Below are positions 1-5,382 of a DNA stretch of 20,903 nucleotides, one piece after another. The DNA is taken from positions 1 through 20,903 of the forward strand of contig DESK01000002.1 of the NCBI GenBank assembly GCA_002361955.1, written 5' to 3'. The stretch is from Lachnospiraceae bacterium UBA3316 (GTDB lineage: Bacteria > Bacillota > Clostridia > Lachnospirales > Lachnospiraceae). Position 1 is the stretch's first letter. Every line of letters begins with the position of its first letter. The translations under genes were made by a program, and so were the position numbers. The notes beneath the pieces are model-generated. The model had not been told where the DNA came from and made no database searches. It saw nothing but the letters and a program-made list of their open reading frames with translations.

Positions 1-281
1 ACTTTTTTGTCGTGCAGTGCACCTTTTCCGATTTCCGGCTGGCCATACATGGCTTCCCCGGCAAGCTTCATGGCGAGATGGAGAGACGCCGTTCCCGCCG
101 ACAACGCCACTGCATATCGGACGCCAACTTTTTCAGCCATCAGCCGTTCTACTTCATTAATATTCTTCCCCACCGTGGACATCCAATTTGTCTCATAGGC
201 TTCGGTAACGTACTTCAATTCGTCGCCGTGCATTGTGGGCGATGACAGCCAGATTTTGTTTTTAAACGGACTCATCTTCAT
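1..281 (-). CDS. DegT/DnrJ/EryC1/StrS-type PLP aminotransferase, N-terminal fragment (runs off window edge)
   Basis: Only the first 93 or so codons are inside the window. The protein begins MKMSPFKNKIWLSSP and continues with a conserved N-terminal pattern of the DegT family: a core entry (IWLSSPTMHGDE), an aromatic/Trp segment (YETNWMSTVG) and the cofactor-phosphate loop (ALSAGTASLHLAM, around residues 63-75). The Schiff-base lysine lies beyond the edge and cannot be checked. Family members transaminate keto-sugars bound to nucleotides and usually sit in capsule, O-antigen or glycan-decoration clusters, so a surface-glycan locus probably continues to the left. The start at 281 is preceded by a weak AAAGGTAG ribosome site; a second ATG two codons later (275) is also possible. 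Membership of the family is fairly secure, the exact sugar substrate is not. Confidence 0.8.
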   Translation of the reverse strand, partial: MKMSPFKNKIWLSSPTMHGDELKYVTEAYETNWMSTVGKNINEVERLMAEKVGVRYAVALSAGTASLHLAMKLAGEAMYGQPEIGKGALHDKK

Positions 282-319
282 CTTTTTATCTACCTTTCAC
301 ACTCAATATCGTCAAACCA

Positions 320-359
320 GATGTAACATGCTCTGCACGTTTCGCTGATTATCACAGCA
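320..359. repeat. Imperfect 40-base direct repeat, copy R1
   Basis: This copy matches positions 521-560 at 31 of 40 bases without gaps. Read on the minus strand it can fold as a short hairpin with an AGA loop: GAAACGTGC on one side and GCATGTTAC on the other. It lies in the upstream region of the aminotransferase gene. No known element was recognised. Confidence 0.55.
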
Positions 360-388
360 CTCCGAAAATATCTCCCCCATAACCGACA

Positions 389-425
389 ATTAGCCGAGCA
401 TGACCTCCATCACACCTCGGCTAAT
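389..425. other. 10-bp perfect inverted repeat (hairpin) upstream of the aminotransferase gene
   Basis: ATTAGCCGAG at 389-398 is the exact reverse complement of CTCGGCTAAT at 416-425, leaving a 17-base loop. Neither side is followed by a T-run, so this is not a canonical intrinsic terminator. It may be a regulator site or a leader hairpin for the aminotransferase gene; the role is unknown. Confidence 0.5.
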
Positions 426-520
426 CCAATTGCTTCTTAAGTTGTATCCACCAAGCAAGTTATCGTAAAGCCAAATACCCATGCAGCCATGTTTATTCCC
501 CGCTTTACTCAAGCAACTGA

Positions 521-560
521 GATGAAACACGCTCTGCGGGTTTCACTCGTTATCGCGGCA
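521..560. repeat. Imperfect 40-base direct repeat, copy R2
   Basis: Second copy of the element at 320-359 (31 of 40 bases identical). On the minus strand it folds like R1, GAAACCCGC pairing with GCGTGTTTC around the same AGA loop. One base pair differs between the copies by a compensating change (T-A in R1, C-G in R2), which suggests the fold matters. It directly abuts the hairpin at 560-599. Confidence 0.55.
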
Positions 561-599
561 TGCGCCAAATGTACGTGCAGGCACGTCCGCTTGGCGCAT
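560..599. other. Two-tier hairpin in intergenic region
   Basis: ATGCGCCAA at 560-568 pairs exactly with TTGGCGCAT at 591-599. Inside it, ACGTGC at 573-578 pairs with GCACGT at 581-586, with a 4x4 internal loop between the stems. There is no T-run on either strand, so termination is unlikely. It follows the terminator at 611-660 in the minus-strand direction and would be part of any long aminotransferase leader. Confidence 0.5.
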
Positions 600-610
600 T
601 TCCCGCGCAA

Positions 611-660
611 ATAGAAAAAGCTTCGCCATTCTGCCTTCATTCATGCAGAATAGCGAAGCT
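611..660 (-). terminator. Intrinsic terminator (minus strand)
   Basis: AGCTTCGC (619-626) and ATTCTGC (628-634) pair with GCAGAAT (645-651) and GCGAAGCT (653-660), giving a stem of about 15 bp with one C.A mismatch and a 10-base loop. On the minus strand it is followed by TTTTTCTAT. It would end the transcript from the promoter at 798-826 and also read-through from the feo operon, or it acts as an attenuator for the downstream aminotransferase gene. Confidence 0.75.
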
Positions 661-791
661 CTTTATTTCCTCCCAACCTCACAACCGCGACAACGCGACG
701 AGCTGTGAAATACGGGATTTTTTCTTTTGCGGATCATTATCAGCTCTTTCCCCGGCATAACCAGGAAACTGATATTTTCTCTTGCTGTTTC
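661..791 (-). ncRNA. Candidate small RNA or structured leader between a strong promoter and a terminator
   Basis: Transcription from the promoter at 798-826 should start near 791 and stop at the terminator at 611-660, giving an RNA of about 170-180 nt counting the terminator stem. The RNA can form a long hairpin close to its 5' end: TATCAG pairs with CTGATA, with TTTCC/GGAAA and TGG/CCG stacked inside it. A second hairpin is built on CGCG-TTGT-CGCG flanked by CACA/TGTG. Only short reading frames (about 24-33 codons) without convincing ribosome sites are present. I could not match it to a named RNA family. It may be a free-standing sRNA or the 5' part of a roughly 500-nt leader of the aminotransferase operon. 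Confidence 0.4.
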
Positions 792-797
792 AGGCGT

Positions 798-826
798 ATT
801 ATAGCAAAATCTAAACACATAGTCAA
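798..826 (-). promoter_or_regulatory. Sigma-A-type promoter TTGACT-N17-TATAAT (minus strand)
   Basis: The -35 box TTGACT is at 821-826 and the -10 box TATAAT at 798-803, with a 17-base spacer. It is one of the best promoters in the window yet points into a stretch with no clear gene, towards the terminator at 611-660 and then the aminotransferase gene. Confidence 0.7.
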
Positions 827-881
827 ATATTTTTTATTGCCAACAGCTTATATTTTTTACCTGCATATTTTTTCTGGCTGT

Positions 882-1433
882 TTAGCAAAACTGCGCCAGC
901 CCCTCCACGCTCATCCCCCTGGCCCATCTGTCGCAGTAGATGTCCGTACAGAGCTTATAGCGCTGAAACGTCTGCTTTGCCTTCCTGGCGTCGCCGTAGA
1001 CCTTCCAGGTGCCGGCGAGCTTGCAGCCTCCGGCCTTATTTTCTATAAAGCCTTTGACGTCCTCCGGCGGGTAGCCCAGAAACAGCCCGATCTCATGGGG
1101 AAAGCCTTCGCCCTCCCGCAGGCGGCCGATCAGGCGCACCAGGCAGCGTTCCGGCTGTCCGGCCCGGTAGCCGTACCTGGCTAAAAGGGCCGCGGCCTCC
1201 CGGTCCAGAAAGTCGCGCCGCAGGCAGCTGGGCCTGTACAGGTAAATCAGGACTCTTTGGTTTTTATAGCGGATGGGCAATACACGGATGCCCTTGGGGC
1301 GCAGACGTCTGTTCAGGCTCCGGATTTCCTCCCGGACCTCCTGCCTTGTCTCGTAGGGACATGAAAATAAACTGCCTGTCTTCATTCCCGCCAATGTGGG
1401 CGCGCAATGCTGGATAATCAATTCCTCTGACAT
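882..1433 (-). CDS. DUF3793 family protein
   Basis: A 183-aa soluble protein whose opening (EELIIQHCAPTLAGMKTGSL) and C-terminal GFPHEIGLFLGYPPEDVKGF segment fit the clostridial DUF3793 family, which has no established biochemical role. Cysteines are notable: one in the HCAPTLAG segment (residue 9), one in the FSCPYE segment, two near KLCTDIYC, and the final residue. The start at 1433 is set by an AGGGAGG ribosome site seven bases upstream; an earlier in-frame start at 1505 lacks one and would give an implausible basic extension. It is the last gene of the feo operon, about 100 bases after the Cys-rich peptide, with no clear promoter or terminator between, so a part in iron handling is an inference from position only. 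Confidence 0.75.
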   Translation of the reverse strand: MSEELIIQHCAPTLAGMKTGSLFSCPYETRQEVREEIRSLNRRLRPKGIRVLPIRYKNQRVLIYLYRPSCLRRDFLDREAAALLARYGYRAGQPERCLVRLIGRLREGEGFPHEIGLFLGYPPEDVKGFIENKAGGCKLAGTWKVYGDARKAKQTFQRYKLCTDIYCDRWARGMSVEGLAQFC

Positions 1434-1531
1434 GTTTTTCCTCCCTGCTTTTTTCTGAATGTGCATCCTCCGCTTTCTTATTTTTCCCCCGGCGCGCGGC
1501 ATCATGCATACGCGCCCGGGAAAGCTTTCTT

Positions 1532-1699
1532 TTACAATTTTTTATTGCACTGGCAGCCGCAGCTTCCGCAGTCACAGCCGCAGGAAGATTTCCCCTGCTT
1601 TTTGTCCCTTATCATTTTCCGCAGGATCAGAAATACTGCGACGATCAGAAGAATGCTGATCAATATGGTGGCCAGATTGGCCATAATCCAGGATAACAT
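1532..1699 (-). CDS. FeoB-associated Cys-rich membrane protein
   Basis: A 55-aa protein: residues 4-26 form one hydrophobic helix (WIMANLATILISILLIVAVF), then a basic stretch (RKMIRDKKQGK), then a tail with six cysteines in a CGCDCGSCGCQC pattern. This matches the small FeoB-associated Cys-rich peptides found after feoB in clostridia. They are thought to help FeoB move or hand over ferrous iron, with the Cys tail on the cytoplasmic side; the mechanism is not established. The start is fixed by a GGAGGGGG site seven bases upstream. It lies 62 bases after feoB in the same operon. Confidence 0.85.
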   Translation of the reverse strand: MLSWIMANLATILISILLIVAVFLILRKMIRDKKQGKSSCGCDCGSCGCQCNKKL

Positions 1700-1761
1700 C
1701 TGTTTGCCCCCTCCAATGTGATAATAAATTCTTATGGCTCATCATAGTACAATCTTTTTCC

Positions 1762-3891
1762 CTATGCAACTGCTTTCTTTTCCGTCGCTTTCGTGTCCCT
1801 GCCGGGGCGGACCATCAGCCAGACGATGGCCGCCAGAACGGCTGCCGCTGCCACGGTTCCCAGGATATTTGCCTGGCCGCTGACTGCCATGCCGAGCTGA
1901 TAAATCATCAGAGATACCACATAGGCGAAGCCGCACTGGTAGCAGATGGCGAACCAGGTCCATTTTCCGCTGTTCATTTCCCGCCGGATCGCGCCGATGG
2001 CGGCGAAGCAGGGCGCGCACAGCAGGTTAAATACCATAAAGGAATACCCGGCCAGGGGCGTCATGCCTTCAAAATCCAGGACGCCAAATACGCCCACCAC
2101 TTCTTCCTTTGCCACCAGCCCCATGATGGTGGCGATGGCGGCCTTGCTGTTTCCAAAGCCCAGGGGCGCGAAGATCTGGCACACAGCCCCTCCTGCTATG
2201 CCAAGGATACTGTTTTCCAGCTCCATCTCCGGGTAAAAGCCAAACCGTCCGTCCATAAATCCAAAGACAGAGCCTGCCCAGATGATGATGGAGGATAGAA
2301 GGATAATCGTGCCTGCCTTCTTTATAAAGGAGCTGGCCCGCTCCCACATGGAGCGCATCACATTCCCCAGGGTGGGCCAGTGATAGGCCGGAAGCTCCAT
2401 AACGAAGGGAGCCGGATCTCCTGCGAACATCCTGGTCTTTTTCAGCATAATGCCTGAGACAATGATCGCCGCGATGCCCACAAAATAGGCGCTGGGGGCC
2501 ACCCACCAGGCTCCCCCGAACAAAGCGGAGGCAATCAGGGCAACGATCGGAAGCTTCGCGCCGCAGGGGATGAAGGTCGTCGTCATAATGGTCATGCGGC
2601 GGTCCCTCTCATTTTCAATGGTTCGCGACGCCATGACGCCGGGAACGCCGCAGCCGGTGCCGATCAGCATCGGGATAAAGGATTTTCCCGACAGGCCAAA
2701 CTTTCGGAACACCCGGTCCAGCACAAAGGCGATCCGGGCCATATAGCCGCAGGCCTCCAGAAATGCCAGCATAGCAAAGAGCACGAGCATCTGGGGCACA
2801 AATCCCAGGACTGCGCCCACGCCGCCCACGATTCCATCCAGCAGGAGCCCTTTGAGCCATGCGGCGCAGTGTACGGCGTCCAGCAATCCCTCTGCCAGCG
2901 CCGGGATGCCCGGAACCCACAGGCCAAACAGCTGCCAGCCCTCGCCAAATACCCCGTCATTTGCCCAATCTGTGACGATAGTTCCCACTGTGGAAACGGA
3001 AATATAATAGACACAAAACATGATGACAGCAAAGATGGGCAGGGCCGCGAAGCGGTTGGTCACCACTTTGTCGATCTTGTCGGAGACTGTGAGCCTTCCT
3101 CTCTCCTGTTTTTTGCAGCATCCCTTGATGATAGAGGCTATGTACAGGTAACGCTCATTGGTGATAATGCTTTCTGCGTCGTCGTCACACTCCCTCTCCG
3201 CCTCTTTGATATCCTCCTCAATATGCTCCAGCACTTCCCGGTCGATCTGCAGCTGCTCCAGCACCTTGCTGTCCCTCTCAAAGATCTTGATGGCGTACCA
3301 GCGCTGGCGCTCTTCCGGCATATGGTGGACAGCCGCCTCCTCAATGTGGGCGATGGCATGCTCCACTGCCCCGGAGAAGGTGTGCATGGGAACGGTTTTC
3401 CCTCTCTTTGCGGCCTGGATGGCCGCCTCCGCCGCGTCTGTGATGCCTGTGCCCTTCAGGGCTGAAATCTCTTTCACCGGGCAGCCAAGCTCCCGGGACA
3501 ATTCCCCGGTGTTGATCTGGTCGCCGTTTTTCCGGACGATATCCATCATATTTACTGCGACCACCACCGGGATTCCCAGCTCCACAAGCTGGGTGGTCAG
3601 ATAGAGGTTTCGCTCCAGGTTTGTGCCGTCAATGATATTTAAAATGGCGTCCGGCCTCTCCTGTACCAGATAATTTCTGGCCACAACCTCCTCCAGCGTG
3701 TAGGGCGAAAGGGAGTAAATGCCGGGAAGATCTATAATCGTCACTTCCTCATGCTTTTTTAACCTTCCCTCTTTCTTTTCCACAGTTACCCCCGGCCAGT
3801 TACCCACAAACTGGTTGGAACCGGTAAGCCCGTTAAACAGTGTCGTCTTGCCGCAGTTTGGATTTCCTGCCAGCGCAATTTTTATACCCAT
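1762..3891 (-). CDS. feoB: Ferrous iron transporter FeoB (GTPase plus membrane permease)
   Basis: A 709-aa inner-membrane Fe2+ transporter. The N-terminal G domain has the P-loop GNPNCGKTT at residues 9-17, the switch region NWPGVTVEKKEG, the G3 motif DLPGIYS and the G4 motif NMMD. A helical linker domain follows, then the polytopic permease with the gate motif GTGCGVPGVMASRT and the second gate/core region. Length is close to the usual 650-770. I place the start at 3891, where GAGAGG lies nine bases upstream; the alternative start at 3921 falls within a TTAGCA operator palindrome. Two separate feoA genes precede it and the Cys-rich peptide follows. An attenuator-like hairpin and an operator lie directly upstream, so expression is probably repressed by iron through the DtxR-type protein at 4679. 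Confidence 0.97.
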   Translation of the reverse strand: MGIKIALAGNPNCGKTTLFNGLTGSNQFVGNWPGVTVEKKEGRLKKHEEVTIIDLPGIYSLSPYTLEEVVARNYLVQERPDAILNIIDGTNLERNLYLTTQLVELGIPVVVAVNMMDIVRKNGDQINTGELSRELGCPVKEISALKGTGITDAAEAAIQAAKRGKTVPMHTFSGAVEHAIAHIEEAAVHHMPEERQRWYAIKIFERDSKVLEQLQIDREVLEHIEEDIKEAERECDDDAESIITNERYLYIASIIKGCCKKQERGRLTVSDKIDKVVTNRFAALPIFAVIMFCVYYISVSTVGTIVTDWANDGVFGEGWQLFGLWVPGIPALAEGLLDAVHCAAWLKGLLLDGIVGGVGAVLGFVPQMLVLFAMLAFLEACGYMARIAFVLDRVFRKFGLSGKSFIPMLIGTGCGVPGVMASRTIENERDRRMTIMTTTFIPCGAKLPIVALIASALFGGAWWVAPSAYFVGIAAIIVSGIMLKKTRMFAGDPAPFVMELPAYHWPTLGNVMRSMWERASSFIKKAGTIILLSSIIIWAGSVFGFMDGRFGFYPEMELENSILGIAGGAVCQIFAPLGFGNSKAAIATIMGLVAKEEVVGVFGVLDFEGMTPLAGYSFMVFNLLCAPCFAAIGAIRREMNSGKWTWFAICYQCGFAYVVSLMIYQLGMAVSGQANILGTVAAAAVLAAIVWLMVRPGRDTKATEKKAVA

Positions 3892-3914
3892 CTGATCTGT
3901 CCTCTCTTTCATGA

Positions 3915-3928
3915 TTAGCATTTGCTAA
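3915..3928. promoter_or_regulatory. DtxR-type operator, internal, before feoB
   Basis: TTAGCATTTGCTAA is a palindrome with 6-bp arms and a TT centre. It repeats exactly at 4485-4498. It lies between feoA2 and feoB and overlaps a weak possible minus-strand promoter (TTTAAA-N17-GCTAAT), so feoB may have its own iron-controlled start. Confidence 0.75.
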
Positions 3929-3939
3929 CTTATCGTTTT

Positions 3940-3963
3940 AAAAATCGGGGGATGGCTTCCCCC
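3940..3963 (-). terminator. Short intrinsic terminator/attenuator between feoA2 and feoB
   Basis: On the minus strand GGGGGA (3963-3958) pairs with TCCCCC (3952-3947) around a 5-base loop, followed by GATTTTTA. The six-pair stem and short U-run suggest partial termination, which would make FeoA proteins in excess of FeoB, or a requirement for the internal promoter. Confidence 0.6.
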
Positions 3964-3970
3964 TGTTCTC

Positions 3971-4192
3971 TCACTCCACTTCGACCATCTCCGCATCCAC
4001 TTTGCGGAGAGAAAGCTCGTATCCCCGCACCGCCACCTCCACTGGATCGCCAAACGGCGCCACTTTGCGGACATACACTTCCACTCCCTTTGTGATTCCC
4101 ATATCCATGATCCTGCGCTTGACCGCGCCCTCCCCGTGAAGCCTGACAACCTTCACGGTGTCTCCGATGTTTGCCTCTCTCAATGTCTTCAT
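3971..4192 (-). CDS. feoA: FeoA family protein (second copy, SH3-like)
   Basis: A 73-aa protein of the FeoA family. It has the usual pattern of LREANIGDTVKVVRLHGEG, then RRIMDMGITKGVEVYVRKVAPFGDPVEV and a final RGYELSLRKVDAEMVEV, which corresponds to the SH3-like beta barrel that works with the FeoB G domain at the membrane. The start at 4192 has GGAGG eight bases upstream; the ATG at 4207 lies before that site and is rejected. It sits between feoA1 and feoB. Its sequence is close to the FeoA domain fused to the second FeoB at 15943-18285 (both share the MDMGI/LDMGLIPG and APxGDPVE segments). Confidence 0.93.
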   Translation of the reverse strand: MKTLREANIGDTVKVVRLHGEGAVKRRIMDMGITKGVEVYVRKVAPFGDPVEVAVRGYELSLRKVDAEMVEVE

Positions 4193-4242
4193 AAGATCTT
4201 CCTCCACATTTTGTGAACCTTACCTCATTTCCCGTGTCCGGC

Positions 4243-4455
4243 TCATATCATAATTTTCATCGCCATTTCCTTGCTGACGGCCACTCTGGCCTCTTTTACG
4301 TTTACGATCACATTTCCGCCCAGGGTGGTGATGACCGTCACACCGCCCCCTGCCACAAATCCCAGGTTTTCCAGGTGTTTTTTTACCTCCTTCTTTCCGC
4401 CTATCTTCTTAATAATGTTTTCCTCTCCGATATTCGCAAGTGTCAACGGCATCAT
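4243..4455 (-). CDS. feoA: FeoA family protein (first copy)
   Basis: A 70-aa FeoA-type protein, first gene of the feo operon. It shows the LENLGFVAGGGVTVITTLGGNVIV core and ends with the typical RVAVSKEMAMKIMI strand, but is more diverged than the second copy and lacks its GDPVE segment. Two FeoA copies before feoB are common in clostridia and may form a hetero-oligomeric cofactor of FeoB (inference). A GAGGTG ribosome site precedes the start at 4455; a second ATG directly follows at 4452. The leader carries two TTAGCA palindromes, so the gene is under direct iron repression. Confidence 0.9.
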   Translation of the reverse strand: MMPLTLANIGEENIIKKIGGKKEVKKHLENLGFVAGGGVTVITTLGGNVIVNVKEARVAVSKEMAMKIMI

Positions 4456-4484
4456 GCTTTTTCACCTCACATTTTTGATTCGTA

Positions 4485-4498
4485 TTAGCATTTGCTAA
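4485..4498. promoter_or_regulatory. DtxR-type operator in feoA leader
   Basis: TTAGCATTTGCTAA, identical to the site before feoB at 3915-3928. It lies 30 bases upstream of the feoA1 start, downstream of the likely transcription start, where a bound repressor would block elongation or open-complex formation. Confidence 0.8.
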
Positions 4499-4518
4499 CT
4501 GTCGTTTCAAGAAAATGA

Positions 4519-4532
4519 TTAGCATTCGCTAA
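4519..4532. promoter_or_regulatory. DtxR-type operator near the feoA transcription start
   Basis: TTAGCATTCGCTAA differs from the perfect palindrome by one base. It covers about +4 to +17 of the transcript expected from the promoter at 4542-4570. Confidence 0.78.
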
Positions 4533-4541
4533 CTCCCTTTT

Positions 4542-4570
4542 ATGTTACCCCATGCTAACCGTTTTGTCAA
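4542..4570 (-). promoter_or_regulatory. feo operon promoter TTGACA-N17-TAACAT, overlapped by a degenerate operator
   Basis: On the minus strand TTGACA is at 4565-4570 and TAACAT at 4542-4547, spacer 17. The 14-base sequence TTACCCCATGCTAA at 4545-4558, a degenerate form of the TTAGCA palindrome with one good half-site, covers part of the -10 box and most of the spacer. Three operator-like sites thus cluster within about 75 bases around the promoter. Confidence 0.75.
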
Positions 4571-4616
4571 CTACTTTCTACTTTTTCTAAAAACTTGATT
4601 CTTTCCCTGTTCTATG

Positions 4617-4631
4617 TTACCCTAGTTCTAA
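4617..4631. promoter_or_regulatory. Possible degenerate operator upstream of the DtxR-type gene
   Basis: TTACCCTAGTTCTAA has TTA/TAA ends and shares the block TATGTTACCC with the site over the feo promoter (4541-4550 and 4613-4622). It may serve autoregulation, but the arms match poorly. No convincing plus-strand promoter for the regulator was found. Confidence 0.35.
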
Positions 4632-4678
4632 CGCTGCAAGAAATCATACATACATACCAAACAAAGGAGGAAATGATC

Positions 4679-5044
4679 ATGCATCTTCAGGAATCCGGCG
4701 AAATGTATCTGGAAACTATTTTGATCCTGTCGAAAGCAAACAACGCTGTCCGTTCTGTAGATGTGGCAGAATATATAGGATACACCAAACCCAGCGTCAG
4801 CCGTGCCATCGGGCTTTTAAAAACCGGGGGCTATGTGCTTATGGACGCCAAGGGCTACCTGACTCTCACAGAGGAGGGAAGGAAAATCGCGGAGAAAATC
4901 TATGAGCGCCACACCCTTCTGTCCAGCATGTTGATGCACCTGGGAGTGGATGAGGCTACTGCCTCCGCAGACGCCTGCAAAATGGAACATGTGATCAGCG
5001 ATGCTTCGTTTGAAGCGATCAAAAAGCATGCTTTGGGAAAATGA
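4679..5044 (+). CDS. DtxR/MntR-family iron-dependent transcriptional repressor
   Basis: A 121-aa regulator with an N-terminal winged helix (about residues 5-65, recognition region YTKPSVSRAIGLL) and a dimerisation/metal domain; there is no C-terminal SH3 domain, as in MntR. The residues expected to bind metal are Met9, His78, Cys100, Glu103 and His104. By family knowledge Met and Cys at the first and fourth places are the iron-type set (Met10/Cys102 of DtxR), while manganese sensors have Asp and Glu. The start at 4679 follows AAAGGAGG by eight bases; an ATG at 4673 is too close and one at 4595 has no ribosome site. It is divergent from the feo operon and TTAGCA palindromes lie between, so it most likely represses feo when iron is plentiful. 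Confidence 0.9.
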   Translation: MHLQESGEMYLETILILSKANNAVRSVDVAEYIGYTKPSVSRAIGLLKTGGYVLMDAKGYLTLTEEGRKIAEKIYERHTLLSSMLMHLGVDEATASADACKMEHVISDASFEAIKKHALGK

Positions 5045-5070
5045 GCTTTTGGGGGCGTTTCTTCTATATA

Positions 5071-5098
5071 AGAAAGGGGCGGCATAAGCCGCCCTTTC
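5071..5098. terminator. Bidirectional intrinsic terminator
   Basis: GAAAGGGGCGGC (5072-5083) pairs with GCCGCCCTTTC (5088-5098) around an ATAA loop, with one extra G. It lies between the convergent ends of the DtxR-type gene and the MerR-type gene, with moderately T-rich sequence on both outer sides. Confidence 0.7.
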
Positions 5099-5104
5099 CG
5101 CCCT

Positions 5105-5365
5105 TTATTCTGTTTTTATCATTTCTTTTATCTCGGGAATCGACCTTCCCTCAGAGCGCAATCCCTTGATGTGCTCGATTCGTCGGACACTTTCTTCTCT
5201 CTTATATCTTCGCGTCAATTTTTCTTCTTCCTGTTCAAAAGGAAGCATCCCCTCTTCTGTATAAAATTTCAGTGTGCTGTAGCGCGTCTCCGTCAGACGG
5301 ACCAGCTCTCCGATCGTCACATACTCTGAGGAAAGAATTTTCTCCATACTTCTCTGTCTTGACAT
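5105..5365 (-). CDS. MerR-family HTH-only regulator
   Basis: An 86-aa protein made almost entirely of a MerR-type winged helix: VTIGELVRLTETRYSTLKFYTEEGML is the HTH with the usual tyrosine-rich turn, followed by RRYKREESVRRIEHIKGLRSEGRSIPEIKEMI. The long dimerisation helix and any effector domain are missing, so it is either a small excisionase-like DNA binder or an effector-less regulator. The start is uncertain: ATG at 5365 (used here), ATG at 5347, or TTG at 5389 overlapping the upstream stop; none has a strong ribosome site, which points to translation coupled with the preceding gene (17-base gap). The two are probably one operon. Confidence 0.7.
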   Translation of the reverse strand: MSRQRSMEKILSSEYVTIGELVRLTETRYSTLKFYTEEGMLPFEQEEEKLTRRYKREESVRRIEHIKGLRSEGRSIPEIKEMIKTE

Positions 5366-5382
5366 AGGCTCAACTCTTTCTC

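Noticed and set aside
287..315. TTGACG-N17-TAGATA on the minus strand just before the aminotransferase start
   Set aside because: It would start transcription almost at the ATG, making a leaderless message, while a weak ribosome site is present instead. Kept only as a remote possibility.
389..425. Inverted repeat as an invertible promoter switch
   Set aside because: The arms enclose only 17 bases and no promoter, and no recombinase gene is nearby.
661..791. 6S RNA or SRP RNA
   Set aside because: The 5' and 3' ends do not pair as in 6S RNA, and the conserved SRP apical loop (GGAA with its asymmetric loop) is absent.
705..1184. 159-codon plus-strand frame
   Set aside because: It runs antisense to the DUF3793 gene and through the AT-rich region, has no ribosome site and no family resemblance.
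1434..1531. GC-rich hairpin between the Cys-rich peptide and DUF3793 as a terminator
   Set aside because: The stem (CCCGG...CCGGG with a bulged G) is followed on the minus strand by GGGAAAAATAAG, not a T-run, so termination is unlikely.
5045..5104. Small gene between the DtxR-type and MerR-type genes
   Set aside because: The 60 bases are filled by the bidirectional terminator.
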